Source: Burkholderia paludis (GTDB lineage: Bacteria; Pseudomonadota; Gammaproteobacteria; Burkholderiales; Burkholderiaceae). From it: 64,000 bases of DNA. The stretch covers positions 61,925 to 125,924 of the forward strand of contig NZ_JPGL01000025.1 in NCBI RefSeq assembly GCF_000732615.1, in the 5' to 3' direction. Of the stretch, positions 45,349 through 53,932 are shown one piece after another. The first letter of the stretch is position 1, and each line of letters starts with the position of its first letter. Below the pieces are notes generated by a model. It searched no databases and was not told the origin of the DNA. It saw nothing but the letters and a program-made list of their open reading frames with translations. A program made the translations under genes and the position numbers.

Positions 45349-46272
45349 GTGCCCGCCGATCACCGACTCGACCTGAACCTGTTTCGCGTGCTCGACGCCG
45401 TCTACGTGCATGGCGGCATCAGCGCGGCCGCCCGTGCGCTGCATCTCACGCAGCCGGCCGTCACGCATGCGCTCAACCGGCTGCGCGCGCATTTCGACGA
45501 TCCGCTGTTCGTGCGCCAGGGCAACCGCGTCGTGCCGACCGAGCGCACGCGCGCGATCATCGCGGACGTGCAGCAGCACCTGAAGGGCCTGCAAGGCACC
45601 GCGCGCGCGCCGTCGGGCTTCGATCCCGCAACGCTCGACCTGAGCATCGCGGTGGGCATTCGCGACGTGCTCGAATCGATCGCGCTGCCGCGGATCGTGG
45701 CCGCGTTCGCCGAGGAGGCGCCGGGCCTGCGGCTCGTGAGCCGCCGCATTGCCGTGACCGACATCGAGCGCGAGCTCGCATCGGGCAATCTCGATCTCGT
45801 CGTCGACCGGCGCGTGCCGACCGGCCCGCGCATCGCCACCGAACACCTGCTCGACGATTCGCTCGTCGTCGCGCTGCGTCGCGATCATCCGCTGGCGCGC
45901 GAACCGCTGCGGCGCGGCGACTATTTCGCGGCGCGGCACATCGCGGTGTCGTCGCTCGGCGAGCCGCAATCGCTCGACGTGCTGCTCGGCAACGACGGCC
46001 GCTTCCGCGATATCCGGCTCACCTGCCAGCACTACTTCGCCGCATGCCAGATCGCCGCGGCCGGCAACCTGCTGGTCACGCTGCCGCACACCTATGCGCT
46101 GAGGATGGCCGCGCTGCTGCCGATCGTCGTGCAGCCGCTGCCGCTGCGGCTCAAGCCGTTCCCGCTGCTCGCCTACTGGCACGAATCGCGCGACGCCGAT
46201 CGTGCGCACCAGTGGGTGCGCGAACGCGTCGCCGCGCTCGTGCGCCACAGCGCCGGCGCGACCGACGCGTAG
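45349..46272 (+). CDS. LysR-family transcriptional regulator
   Basis: This 307-residue regulator has an N-terminal winged helix (about 5-62: LNLFRVLDAVYVHGGISAAA, LHLTQPAVTHALNRLR) and an effector-binding domain with periplasmic-binding-protein fold. The GTG at 45349 gives the normal family start; the open frame upstream is low-complexity. It lies 98 bp before an OsmC-like gene, a possible target. Effector unknown. Confidence 0.9.
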   Translation: MPADHRLDLNLFRVLDAVYVHGGISAAARALHLTQPAVTHALNRLRAHFDDPLFVRQGNRVVPTERTRAIIADVQQHLKGLQGTARAPSGFDPATLDLSIAVGIRDVLESIALPRIVAAFAEEAPGLRLVSRRIAVTDIERELASGNLDLVVDRRVPTGPRIATEHLLDDSLVVALRRDHPLAREPLRRGDYFAARHIAVSSLGEPQSLDVLLGNDGRFRDIRLTCQHYFAACQIAAAGNLLVTLPHTYALRMAALLPIVVQPLPLRLKPFPLLAYWHESRDADRAHQWVRERVAALVRHSAGATDA

Positions 46273-46370
46273 CCGCGCAGCGCACGCCGCCGCGGCCGGG
46301 ACGGTATGCTGACGGCTGCACGCCGCCATGCGGCGCCCGCTTTTCCTTGCCCGCTTCCCGGAGACCTGCC

Positions 46371-46772
46371 ATGCCGCTCATCCACGCCGCCGCCGTCCTC
46401 GATGCCGACGCGCCCGACTACGTCGTCCGGTTGCAGGCCGGCACGCACGCGCTGACCGGCGACGAGGCGCCGCGCGAAGGCGGCCAGGATCGCGGGCCCG
46501 CGCCGTACGAGTTCGTGCTGGCCGGTCTCGCGCAATGCACGGCCGCGACGCTGCGCATGTACATGCAGCGCAAGGCGTGGCCGGCCGCGCGCATCGACGT
46601 GCGCACCGAGCTGCATGCCGATCGCGACGGCACGCAATACGTGCGCCGCATCGTGACGCTCGACGGCCCGCTCGACGATGCGCAACGCCAGCGCCTCGCC
46701 GAGATCTGCGAGAAGACGCCGGTCACGCAGTTCATCAAGCGCGGCACGCGGATCGACACGACGCTGGGCTGA
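46371..46772 (+). CDS. OsmC-family protein
   Basis: This 133-residue protein belongs to the OsmC/Ohr superfamily of thiol-dependent organic hydroperoxide reductases. It carries GPAPYEFVLAGLAQCTAATLRMY with the conserved cysteine near residue 57. The second catalytic cysteine of the superfamily appears as EICEKTPVTQFIK near residue 120. The start at 46371 follows CCCGGAGACC. It converges with the DyP peroxidase gene, with a strong shared hairpin between, so two peroxide-linked genes face each other. Confidence 0.87.
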   Translation: MPLIHAAAVLDADAPDYVVRLQAGTHALTGDEAPREGGQDRGPAPYEFVLAGLAQCTAATLRMYMQRKAWPAARIDVRTELHADRDGTQYVRRIVTLDGPLDDAQRQRLAEICEKTPVTQFIKRGTRIDTTLG

Positions 46773-46805
46773 CACGCGCGGCGCACGATCGTCGCGCCTA
46801 AACGA

Positions 46806-46842
46806 AACGGGCGGGGCGCGCATGATGCACGCCCCGCCCGTT
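46806..46842. terminator. Bidirectional terminator between OsmC and DyP genes
   Basis: A perfect 13-bp stem (46806-46818 with 46830-46842) and an 11-nt loop lie midway between two convergent stops. The arm ends are A/T-rich on each side, which suits bidirectional termination. Confidence 0.7.
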
Positions 46843-46861
46843 CGTCGATCCGGTCTCGCGC

Positions 46862-47743
46862 TTACAGTCCGAGCGCGGACAGATCCAGCTTGCCGCCCTT
46901 CATCGGCGGGCACCAGAAGTAGGCGCCCGTCAGCGGCTGCGTGAAGCGGAACAGGCCGTCGACGATCCCGTCTTCCGCGCCGCTCATGCGACGCATCTGC
47001 ACGTCGAACGCGCGGAACGAGTTGCCGAACGCGACGAAATAGAGGCCGGCGCGGCGCGCATCCGACCACGGCGACGAACGGCGCAGCATGAATGCCTCGG
47101 GCTCGAAGCTTTCCTGCGCGGTGCGCTTCACGTGCGCGAACTCGGGCGCATCGTCCAGTTCTTCGTTGTCCGAGCGGCGGCGCCCGATGATGTTGTCCAT
47201 GTCGCCCGACGGAATGCGCTCCATCCGGTCGAAGTCGTGCAGCCATTGCTGGACCGCGACGAAGCTTGCGCCGTCGAGCCCCGCGCCCTGCCCCGCGACG
47301 ATCGCCGCAGCCACCGCCGCGTCGCCATCCGGGTTCTCGGTGCCGTCCTCGTAACCGGACAGGTCGCGGTCGTTCGAATAGCGGAAACCGTCGACGGCGT
47401 CCTGCAGCGCGAACGCCGGCGCCAGCGCGCGTTCGATCGCCCGCGCGCGCAGCACGATCTCGCCGCGGTCGTCGCCGCGCAGCCAGACCCACACGTCGGC
47501 CGGCGTCGCCGGCAGCGTGCGGTCCTGCACCTTGAACGCCGGAAATTCGACGAGGCCCGGAACCGGGCGCCCCAGGTGCGCGGCCAGCGCATGCCCGAAC
47601 CCGACGACCGTGTCGCGTCCGTCGACGATCTCGCGCAGCGCGGCCAGCGCCGCCGCCACATTGCCGTCGTTCGAAATCGTGAAAGTGAGGTATCGGGCCG
47701 CCGTATCGATCGGGGTCAGGATGCCTTGCTGAACGTCGCTCAT
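46862..47743 (-). CDS. Dye-decolorizing (DyP-type) heme peroxidase
   Basis: This 293-residue heme peroxidase oxidises bulky phenolic or dye-like substrates with H2O2. The family signature GYEDG (GXXDG, about 130-134) holds the distal aspartate D133. EFAHVKRT and MLRRSSPW supply the proximal histidine and distal arginine regions, and FVAFGNSFRAFDVQMRRM is conserved. There is no signal peptide, so it is cytoplasmic unless encapsulated; no encapsulin gene adjoins it. The ATG at 47743 follows TGAGGAAACG. Confidence 0.92.
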   Translation of the reverse strand: MSDVQQGILTPIDTAARYLTFTISNDGNVAAALAALREIVDGRDTVVGFGHALAAHLGRPVPGLVEFPAFKVQDRTLPATPADVWVWLRGDDRGEIVLRARAIERALAPAFALQDAVDGFRYSNDRDLSGYEDGTENPDGDAAVAAAIVAGQGAGLDGASFVAVQQWLHDFDRMERIPSGDMDNIIGRRRSDNEELDDAPEFAHVKRTAQESFEPEAFMLRRSSPWSDARRAGLYFVAFGNSFRAFDVQMRRMSGAEDGIVDGLFRFTQPLTGAYFWCPPMKGGKLDLSALGL

Positions 47744-47927
47744 CGTTTCCTCAGGAATGTATCGTGGTGAATCCGCGCGGGCTGCATCGTCCCGCGCTGC
47801 GAACGCTGAAGTGTAATCGATGCGCACGCCGGCCCATGCGCCGCCGCGCCGCGCGAGGCGCGCGACAAAAGGGCCGGAACCCTGAATGCCAACCGTGTCG
47901 ACGCGGCAACGCCGCATTCGTCAGACG

Positions 47928-47957
47928 TTGCGGCGCGCCGGGCACTGCTGATAGAAT
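47928..47957 (+). promoter_or_regulatory. Sigma-70-like promoter of the ABC exporter leader
   Basis: TTGCGG (47928-47933) and TAGAAT (47952-47957) are separated by 18 bp. Transcription would start near 47964, giving an untranslated leader of about 270 nt that contains a small ORF. The -35 deviates from consensus at two positions. Confidence 0.5.
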
Positions 47958-48010
47958 CTTTCCACGTCTTTTCGGCGTCCTTTCAACCGTTCACTTCAGG
48001 GGAGGTGCAG

Positions 48011-48061
48011 ATGTTGCCAATGCCAGCCACCTTCCCGAACGTGGTCCCGCGGCGCAGCTGA
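48011..48061 (+). CDS. Putative 16-residue leader peptide
   Basis: An ATG at 48011 follows a near-perfect ribosome binding site (GGGGAGGTG, 5 nt before it) and opens a 16-codon frame, MLPMPATFPNVVPRRS, ending in TGA. The peptide is proline-rich. Its own coding sequence (CCACCTTCCC) is nearly complementary to its ribosome binding site, so folding could hide that site. The main gene starts 173 bp downstream. Leader ORFs like mgtL work by ribosome pausing at prolines; that analogy is inference. Confidence 0.45.
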   Translation: MLPMPATFPNVVPRRS

Positions 48062-48233
48062 TCCAGCCCGCCGTCCGCGCCGGCTCCCGGGCTTTTCACC
48101 AACCCGTCGGCCGCGCCTTTTCCTGACAGCCCGTTCCGTTTCGCCCGCGTGTCCTTGCGCGGCTCCGGCTGTTGCGTTTTCGATGTTCTCCGAACCGGAA
48201 AGTCCCGTCGCGCGATGCGCCGGGCAACGATAC

Positions 48234-50096
48234 ATGACCCAGAAAACCACTCGTCAGGGCGGCCATGCATTCCAGGCCGTATTCGGCTTCACCTTCCGCT
48301 ACTGGCGCAAGCAGCCGGCCCGCATCGCCACGGTCGTGGCGCTGGCGCTGCTCGCCGCGCTCGTCGACGTGCTCACGCCGCTGTTCGCGGGCCGCCTCGT
48401 CGACGCCCTGTCGGCCGGCGTGACCGACCGGGCCGCCGCGTGGCATTCGGCGCTCGCCGCCTTCGGCACGCTCGCCGCGCTCGGCCTCGGCGCGACGGTG
48501 CTGCGCCAGGGCGTGTACCTGAACATCATCCCGCTCACGCTGAAAATGATGAGCGAGATCGCGGCCGCGTCGTTCCATCGCGTACAGCGCTTCTCGACCG
48601 ACTGGCACGCGAACAGCTTCGCGGGCTCGACCGTGCGCAAGATCACGCGCGGGATCTGGGCGCTCGACCTGCTGAACGACACCGTGCTGATCGCGCTGCT
48701 GCCGTCGGTCGCGATGCTGGTCGGCGCCACCGTGCTGCTCGGCACGCACTGGCCCGCGATGGGGCTCGTCGTCGGCGCGGGCTCGCTGCTGTATATCGCG
48801 GTGACGGTCGCGGTATCGCTCGGCATCGTCGCGCCGGCCGCGCGGCTCGGCAACCTGTGGGATACGCGCATGGGCGGCGCGCTCGCCGATGCCGTGAGCT
48901 GCAACGCGGTCGTCAAGGCGTTCGGCGCGGAAGCGCGCGAGGAAGCGCGGCTCGAACGCGTGATCGACAAATGGCGGCAGCGCACGCGCCGCACATGGGT
49001 GCGCGGCACGTTCAACGGCGGGCTGCAGGGCGCGATGCTGGTGGCGATGCAGGCGGCGATGATCGGCGTCGCGCTGCGGCTGTGGGCGAACGACGAGGCG
49101 AGCGTCGGCGACATCGCGTTCGCGCTGACGATGTTCTTCATGCTGCAGGGTTACCTGCGCGACGTGGGCATGCACATCCGCAACCTGCAGCGCTCGGTGA
49201 ACGACATGGAGGAACTCGTCGCGCTCGAATCCCAGCCGCTCGGCATCGACGATCGTCCCGGCGCGCCGGCCATCCGCATCGGCCAGGGCGAGATCCGCTT
49301 CGAGCACGTGACGTTCCGCTACGGCAGCCATCCGGTGCCGCTGTACGACGACTTCTCGATGCGGATCGCGCCCGGCGAGCGCGTCGGCCTCGTCGGCCAC
49401 TCGGGGTCGGGCAAGACGACCTTCATCAAGCTGATCCAGCGCCTGTACGACGTGTCGGGCGGCCGCATCACGATCGACGGCCAGGACATCGCGCACGTGC
49501 GGCAGGATTCGCTGCGCAGCCAGATCGCGATCGTGCAGCAGGAGCCCGTGCTGTTCCACCGCACGCTCGCGGAGAACATCGCGTATGCGCGCCCCGGCGC
49601 GAGCCGCGCGGAAATCGAACGCGCGGCGCGGCTCGCCAGCGCGCACGACTTCATCGCCGCACTGCCGGACGGCTATGACACGCTGGTCGGCGAACGCGGG
49701 ATCAAGCTGTCGGGCGGCGAGCGCCAGCGTGTCGCGATTGCGCGCGCGTTCCTCGCCGATGCGCCGATCCTGATCCTCGACGAAGCGACGTCGAGCCTCG
49801 ACAGCGAGAGCGAGGTGCTGATCCAGCAGGCGATGGAGCGGCTGATGGTCGGCCGCACGACGCTCGTGGTCGCGCACCGGCTGTCCACCGTGCGCGCGCT
49901 CGACCGGCTGCTGGTGCTCGATCGCGGCAAGGTGGTCGAGGAAGGCAGCCACGACGCGCTGATCCGTATCGACGGCGGCATCTATCGCCGGCTGTTCGAG
50001 CGGCAGGCGCTGGAGCTCGCGAAGGGGCTCGCCGATGCGCCGCCGCGCGCGGCCGACCACGACGCCGGCTCGCTGGACGAACCGGCCGAGGCCTGA
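48234..50096 (+). CDS. ABC exporter, fused membrane and ATPase domains
   Basis: This 620-residue half-transporter has a six-helix membrane domain (about 25-330) fused to an ATPase domain with Walker A GHSGSGKTT (about 388-396), signature LSGGERQR and Walker B ILILDEATS. It belongs to the MsbA/ATM-like exporter group and should work as a homodimer; substrate unknown. I chose the ATG at 48234; an in-frame ATG at 48183 would add 17 residues, and neither has a strong ribosome binding site. A long leader with a small ORF precedes it, and an intrinsic terminator follows. Confidence 0.88.
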   Translation: MTQKTTRQGGHAFQAVFGFTFRYWRKQPARIATVVALALLAALVDVLTPLFAGRLVDALSAGVTDRAAAWHSALAAFGTLAALGLGATVLRQGVYLNIIPLTLKMMSEIAAASFHRVQRFSTDWHANSFAGSTVRKITRGIWALDLLNDTVLIALLPSVAMLVGATVLLGTHWPAMGLVVGAGSLLYIAVTVAVSLGIVAPAARLGNLWDTRMGGALADAVSCNAVVKAFGAEAREEARLERVIDKWRQRTRRTWVRGTFNGGLQGAMLVAMQAAMIGVALRLWANDEASVGDIAFALTMFFMLQGYLRDVGMHIRNLQRSVNDMEELVALESQPLGIDDRPGAPAIRIGQGEIRFEHVTFRYGSHPVPLYDDFSMRIAPGERVGLVGHSGSGKTTFIKLIQRLYDVSGGRITIDGQDIAHVRQDSLRSQIAIVQQEPVLFHRTLAENIAYARPGASRAEIERAARLASAHDFIAALPDGYDTLVGERGIKLSGGERQRVAIARAFLADAPILILDEATSSLDSESEVLIQQAMERLMVGRTTLVVAHRLSTVRALDRLLVLDRGKVVEEGSHDALIRIDGGIYRRLFERQALELAKGLADAPPRAADHDAGSLDEPAEA

Positions 50097-50110
50097 CGCC
50101 GGCCCGTCGC

Positions 50111-50203
50111 GCCGGGGCCCGATGGCGGGTTGCCGCCGCCGGGCCCCGGCCGTCAGCGGGTCAGGTTCAAGATCGGGGCCGTGCCGGGCGCACGGCCCTT
50201 TTT
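50111..50203 (+). terminator. Double hairpin terminator after the ABC exporter
   Basis: An 11-bp stem (50111-50121 with 50140-50150) is followed by a canonical intrinsic terminator: a 9-bp stem GGGCCGTGC/GCACGGCCC (50176-50184 with 50190-50198, loop CGGGC) and a five-T run at 50199-50203. Confidence 0.8.
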
Positions 50204-50307
50204 GCGTGCGCGGCCCCTGCGGGGCGCCCCGGAACCGCGCGTCGCGAGTCGTCGCTTCCGGGATCACTTATCATGTCGGCCAGGAAATTTGCGACGAGGG
50301 ATCGACC

Positions 50308-51021
50308 ATGTTTACAGGAATTGTCCAGGGCGTTGGCGTCATCCAGGCCATCAAGGATCACGGGGAGCTGAGAACCTTCAGCATCGCCTTCCCCGAACGG
50401 TTTTCGGACGACATCGAGATCGGCGCCAGCGTCTCGGTCGACGGCGTGTGCCTGACGGTGACGACCATCCATTCGCCGGAGCTGATCGACTTCGACGTGA
50501 TGCTGCCGAGCCTGAAAATCACCACGCTGGCCGACCTGTCGACCGGCTCGCGGATCAACGTGGAGCGGGCCGCGAAGGACGGCGCGGAAATCGGCGGGCA
50601 TCCGCTGTCCGGCCACGTCGACTTCCCGGGCACCATCCTGCACATCGCGACGTCCGAGCACAACCGGATGATCCGCATCGGCGTGCCGTCCGAGTTCAAG
50701 CGATACGTGTTCGCGAAGGGCTACATCGCGATCAACGGCTGCAGCCTCACCGTGTCGGACGTCAATCGCGACGAAGGCTGGTTCGAGATCTGGCTGATTC
50801 CGGAAACGCGGCGCGCGACGACCTTCGATGCGAAGGGCGTCAACGACAAGGTCAACATCGAGATCGAGCGCAGCACGCAGGTGGTCGTCGATACGATCCG
50901 CGAATCGGTCAGGGAAACGCTCGGCGAATTGACGGGTGTCGTCACCGCGGTGCTGGCGGAGAAAGGCGTCGACATCGAGGAGCTGCTGGCCCGCCACGTC
51001 GCGCGACTGCCGAAGCCGTAA
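50308..51021 (+). CDS. Riboflavin synthase alpha-chain family protein
   Basis: This 237-residue protein has the duplicated lumazine-binding barrel of riboflavin synthase, which dismutates two 6,7-dimethyl-8-ribityllumazine molecules to riboflavin. The invariant N-terminus MFTGIVQGVG is present. Repeat one carries SVDGVCLTV and repeat two AINGCSLTV, and GGHPLSGHVD lies between. It is slightly longer than typical (200-220) because of a C-terminal tail. No other rib gene is nearby and no FMN riboswitch was seen, so it may be a stand-alone copy or a lumazine-binding paralogue. Confidence 0.88.
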   Translation: MFTGIVQGVGVIQAIKDHGELRTFSIAFPERFSDDIEIGASVSVDGVCLTVTTIHSPELIDFDVMLPSLKITTLADLSTGSRINVERAAKDGAEIGGHPLSGHVDFPGTILHIATSEHNRMIRIGVPSEFKRYVFAKGYIAINGCSLTVSDVNRDEGWFEIWLIPETRRATTFDAKGVNDKVNIEIERSTQVVVDTIRESVRETLGELTGVVTAVLAEKGVDIEELLARHVARLPKP

Positions 51022-51039
51022 CGCCCGCCCGCCGGTGTT

Positions 51040-51375
51040 TCAGGTGATGCGCTGGATCACCGAATACCGGCTTCCGAGCGCGGCGGAGCCGAAACGGAAC
51101 ACCGCGTCGACCGGCGGGAGCAGGATTGCGTCGGAGCGGCATAGCGGGCGCGCAGAACGGACGGGATGCGCGGCCGTTTCCACCCGGCCCGACGTGCCGT
51201 CCTCGTCGAGATACACGTTCAGCCACACGCCGTCGCGCTCGAACGACATGCACAATGCGCCGGCCTCGACGCCATGCCGGTAGCCGGCGACGGGTGCGTC
51301 GCCATCCGCGAAGCGGTATCGAAGGCAGGGCATGGCAAGGCGGTTCGCTGCGGTCAGAAAGTCGTCCACTGTCAT
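51040..51375 (-). CDS. Small hypothetical protein
   Basis: This 111-residue soluble protein has no family I recognise. It shows a helical start (MTVDDFLTAANRLAMPC) followed by beta-rich segments (GALCMSFERDGVWLNVYLDEDG). There is no signal peptide or membrane helix. It converges with the riboflavin synthase gene (18-bp gap) and lies 29 bp after the fluoride exporter gene on the same strand, so it could be co-transcribed with it. Codon use looks like that of real genes here. Confidence 0.65.
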   Translation of the reverse strand: MTVDDFLTAANRLAMPCLRYRFADGDAPVAGYRHGVEAGALCMSFERDGVWLNVYLDEDGTSGRVETAAHPVRSARPLCRSDAILLPPVDAVFRFGSAALGSRYSVIQRIT

Positions 51376-51404
51376 CCTGTGTATCCCGTTGGTGTCCGGC
51401 GGCC

Positions 51405-52646
51405 TCACTCCGCCTCGACCTGCGCGCCCTTCCCCACCGCCACGCGCTGCGCGCGATAGATCCCCGCGTGCCCCGAAAACAGATACGCGACGACACACGC
51501 GACGATCGCGTACACGCCGATATCCGCGCCGAACAGCTCGATCGCCATGATGGTCGATGCGATCGGCGTATTGGCCGCGCCGGCGAACACCGCGACGAAG
51601 CCGAGCCCCGCCAGCACGGGCACCGGCAGCGCCAGCACCTGGCCGAGCGCGTTGCCGAGCGTCGCGCCGATGTAGAACAGCGGCGTCACTTCGCCGCCCT
51701 TGAACCCCGACGCCAGCGTGACGACGGTGAACGCGAACTTGCCCGCGAAATCGTAGAGCGGCAGCGGGCCGTGAAACGCGGCCTCGATCGTCGGAATGCC
51801 GAGCCCGAGATACTGCGGCACGTTCAGCACGGTGGCGGCCGCCGCGACCAGCAACCCGCCCAGCACCGGCTGCAGCGGCGCATGGCGAACCACGCGCCGG
51901 AACCACGCGGTCAGCGCGTGCGTCGCAAACGCGAACAGCCGCCCGACGACGCCGAACGCGATGCCCGCGACGACGGTCACGGCCAGGCCCGTCGCCGACA
52001 CGGCCGGCACGAATGGAATCGCATAGACGGTGTGATGCACGCCCCACGCGCGGCATACGACGTCCGCGACGATCGCCGATGCGACGCAGGCCAGCAGCGC
52101 GTCGTAGCGCACGCGCCCGATCGCCAGCACCTCGAGCCCGAACACCGCGCCCGCGAGCGGCGTGCCGAACACCGACGCGAAACCGGCCGCGATGCCGCCC
52201 ATCAGCAGCACGCGGCGATGCTCGCGATCGAGGCGGAACACGTGCGTGATCCGGTCGGCCAGTGCGCCGCCCATCTGCACGGCCGTGCCCTCGCGGCCCG
52301 CCGAGCCGCCGAACAGATGCGTGACGACGGTCGCGACGAGCACGAGCGGCGCCATCCGCTTCGGCACGAGCGCCTTCGGGTCGTGAATCTCGTCGATCAG
52401 CAGGTTGTTGCCGCGCGCGACGGACTGGCCGAAACGATGATAGATCCACCCGGTCGCGAAACCGGCGGCCGGCAGCCCCCACAGCAGCCACGGATGGGCC
52501 ACGCGCGTGCCGGTCGCCCAGTCGAGCGCGATCAGGAACAGGGCGGATGCCGTGCCGGCGAGCACGCCGAGCAGGGCCGAGAGCGCGAGCCAGCGGCATA
52601 CGTAGCGCACGCTCGAGAAAAGATCGGCAGAAGTCTTGAAAAACAT
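51405..52646 (-). CDS. CLC-F type fluoride/proton antiporter
   Basis: This 413-residue CLC-fold membrane protein exports fluoride. Features separating the fluoride branch from chloride CLCs are visible: GNNLL (79-83) in place of GSGIP, GREGT (117-121) with the gating glutamate E119, and GFKGGEVTPLFYIGA in place of the chloride-type GXFXP segment. About ten hydrophobic helices are present. A fluoride riboswitch-like structure lies upstream at 52731-52820, which independently supports the call. The ATG at 52646 has a weak ribosome binding site, as often in switch-controlled genes. Confidence 0.92.
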   Translation of the reverse strand: MFFKTSADLFSSVRYVCRWLALSALLGVLAGTASALFLIALDWATGTRVAHPWLLWGLPAAGFATGWIYHRFGQSVARGNNLLIDEIHDPKALVPKRMAPLVLVATVVTHLFGGSAGREGTAVQMGGALADRITHVFRLDREHRRVLLMGGIAAGFASVFGTPLAGAVFGLEVLAIGRVRYDALLACVASAIVADVVCRAWGVHHTVYAIPFVPAVSATGLAVTVVAGIAFGVVGRLFAFATHALTAWFRRVVRHAPLQPVLGGLLVAAAATVLNVPQYLGLGIPTIEAAFHGPLPLYDFAGKFAFTVVTLASGFKGGEVTPLFYIGATLGNALGQVLALPVPVLAGLGFVAVFAGAANTPIASTIMAIELFGADIGVYAIVACVVAYLFSGHAGIYRAQRVAVGKGAQVEAE

Positions 52647-52701
52647 GATTTCCAGATTCGACGGAACATCAAAACCTGGGCGGCAGAATACCGCATGGAC
52701 G

Positions 52702-52737
52702 GCCTGCGACCTCCTGACGACCCAGGAACACGCAGGC
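52702..52737 (-). promoter_or_regulatory. Expression-platform hairpin of the fluoride riboswitch
   Basis: On the minus strand GCCTGCG (52737-52731) can pair with CGCAGGC (52708-52702), with a nested TCCTG/CAGGA stem. The left arm overlaps the 3' pseudoknot strand of the aptamer, so this hairpin and the fluoride-bound fold exclude each other. That is the logic of a switch; mechanism is inferred. Confidence 0.5.
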
Positions 52738-52820
52738 ATCATCAGCCGGGCAAACCGGCGGTTGAGGGCCGCCCCACGCACGATGCGCCGGGAACGACCG
52801 CAGGGAGGCATGCCATCTCC
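52731..52820 (-). ncRNA. Fluoride riboswitch (crcB motif)
   Basis: Read on the minus strand, GGAGATGG at 52820-52813 starts stem P1 (GGAG with CTCC near 52804). Its loop contains GGCAT, which pairs with ATGCC near the 3' end to form the pseudoknot. Stem P3 (GCCGG/CCGGC) is followed by the conserved CTGATGATGCCTGCG (52745-52731). An extra GC-rich insertion lies between P1 and P3. The aptamer ends 84 nt before the CLC-F start codon. These are the signature elements of the crcB motif. Confidence 0.88.
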
Positions 52821-52912
52821 GCTGGCCGCCATTGTACGCGACGCCGCGCGACGCCCGCAATGCGGCCGTCGGCGCGCCGCGACAGGACGGCGGCGCGCGC
52901 CCCGGCACGCCG

Positions 52913-53932
52913 TCAGTCGCGCGGCAGGCGCGCAATGCGCGAGATCAGCTGGGGCGCGATCCGCTCGAGCGGCAGGATCGCCGACGCCGCGCCGATCGCC
53001 GCGGCCGCCTTCGGCATGCCGTACACGGCGCTGGTCGCCTCGTCCTGCGCGATCGTGTAGCAGCCCTTCGCGCGCATCGCCTTCAGGCCGAGCGCGCCGT
53101 CGCGCCCCATGCCCGTCAGCAGCACGCCGAACGCGTCGCCTTGCCAGCCGTCGGCGACGCTGTTGAAGAACACGTCGATCGACGGCCGGTACGGCGTCTC
53201 GACCGGGTGCCGCGTATAGCCGAGCACGCCGCGCGGCGACAGCGTCAGGTGATCGTTGGTCGCCGCGAGCAGCACCTCGCCGGCCAGCGGCACGCTGCCC
53301 TGCCGCGCGACGCGCACGGGCAGCCGCGTGTAGCCGTCGAGCCACTCGGCCATCCCGAGCGCGAACGCCTGGTCGACGTGCTGGACGATCACGATCGCGG
53401 CCGGAAAATCGGCCGGCAGCACCCGCAGCAGCGCGGTGAGCGCGGTCGGCCCGCCCGCCGACGCGCCGATCGCGACGAGCGTCGGCTGGCCGCGCTCGGG
53501 CGTCGGCCCCGGCGGCACGAGCGCGGCGGTGCGGCTTTCGAGCAGCCGGCCGATCTGGTCGATCTTCGCGAGCAGCGCCTGCGACGACGCGCCGGCCGAC
53601 AGCCCGAGCGCGAGCGTCGGCGTGTCGACCGCATCGAGCGCGCCGGCGCCCATCGCCTCGTAGACCGACGACGTATTCGCGCTGACACTCGCCGTCACGA
53701 TCAGGATCGCGCACGGTGCGCGCGCCATGATCCGGCGCGTCGCGACGACGCCGTCGACCTTCGGCATCACGAGATCCATCAGCACGAGATCGGGCGGATG
53801 CGCGACGCAGAAATCCACCGCCTCGTCGCCGTCGGTGGCCACCCACAGCACGCGGTGGTCCGCGCGCAGCGCGAGCACGCGGCGCAGCGCCTCCACGGCG
53901 AGCGGCAGGTCGTTGACGATGCCGATGTTCAT
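52913..53932 (-). CDS. wspF: WspF, CheB-type methylesterase
   Basis: This 339-residue protein has a receiver domain (phospho-acceptor about D53 in LVLMDLVMP) and a methylesterase domain with catalytic S158 (GASAGGP), H185 (VQHVD) and D278 (GMGRDG). It removes methyl groups from the receptor WspA and so dampens signalling; loss of WspF in relatives locks cyclic di-GMP high and gives wrinkly, biofilm-forming colonies. Its ATG overlaps the wspE stop (ATGA). It is the last gene of the operon. Confidence 0.88.
   Translation of the reverse strand: MNIGIVNDLPLAVEALRRVLALRADHRVLWVATDGDEAVDFCVAHPPDLVLMDLVMPKVDGVVATRRIMARAPCAILIVTASVSANTSSVYEAMGAGALDAVDTPTLALGLSAGASSQALLAKIDQIGRLLESRTAALVPPGPTPERGQPTLVAIGASAGGPTALTALLRVLPADFPAAIVIVQHVDQAFALGMAEWLDGYTRLPVRVARQGSVPLAGEVLLAATNDHLTLSPRGVLGYTRHPVETPYRPSIDVFFNSVADGWQGDAFGVLLTGMGRDGALGLKAMRAKGCYTIAQDEATSAVYGMPKAAAAIGAASAILPLERIAPQLISRIARLPRD

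Larger units (their letters stand above)
47744..48233. other. Divergent region with long leader of the ABC exporter gene
   Basis: This 490-bp region lies between the DyP gene and the ABC exporter. It holds a sigma-70-like promoter, a small leader ORF and about 170 bp of further untranslated leader, described separately. Open frames on the opposite strand here are not protein-like. Confidence 0.5.
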
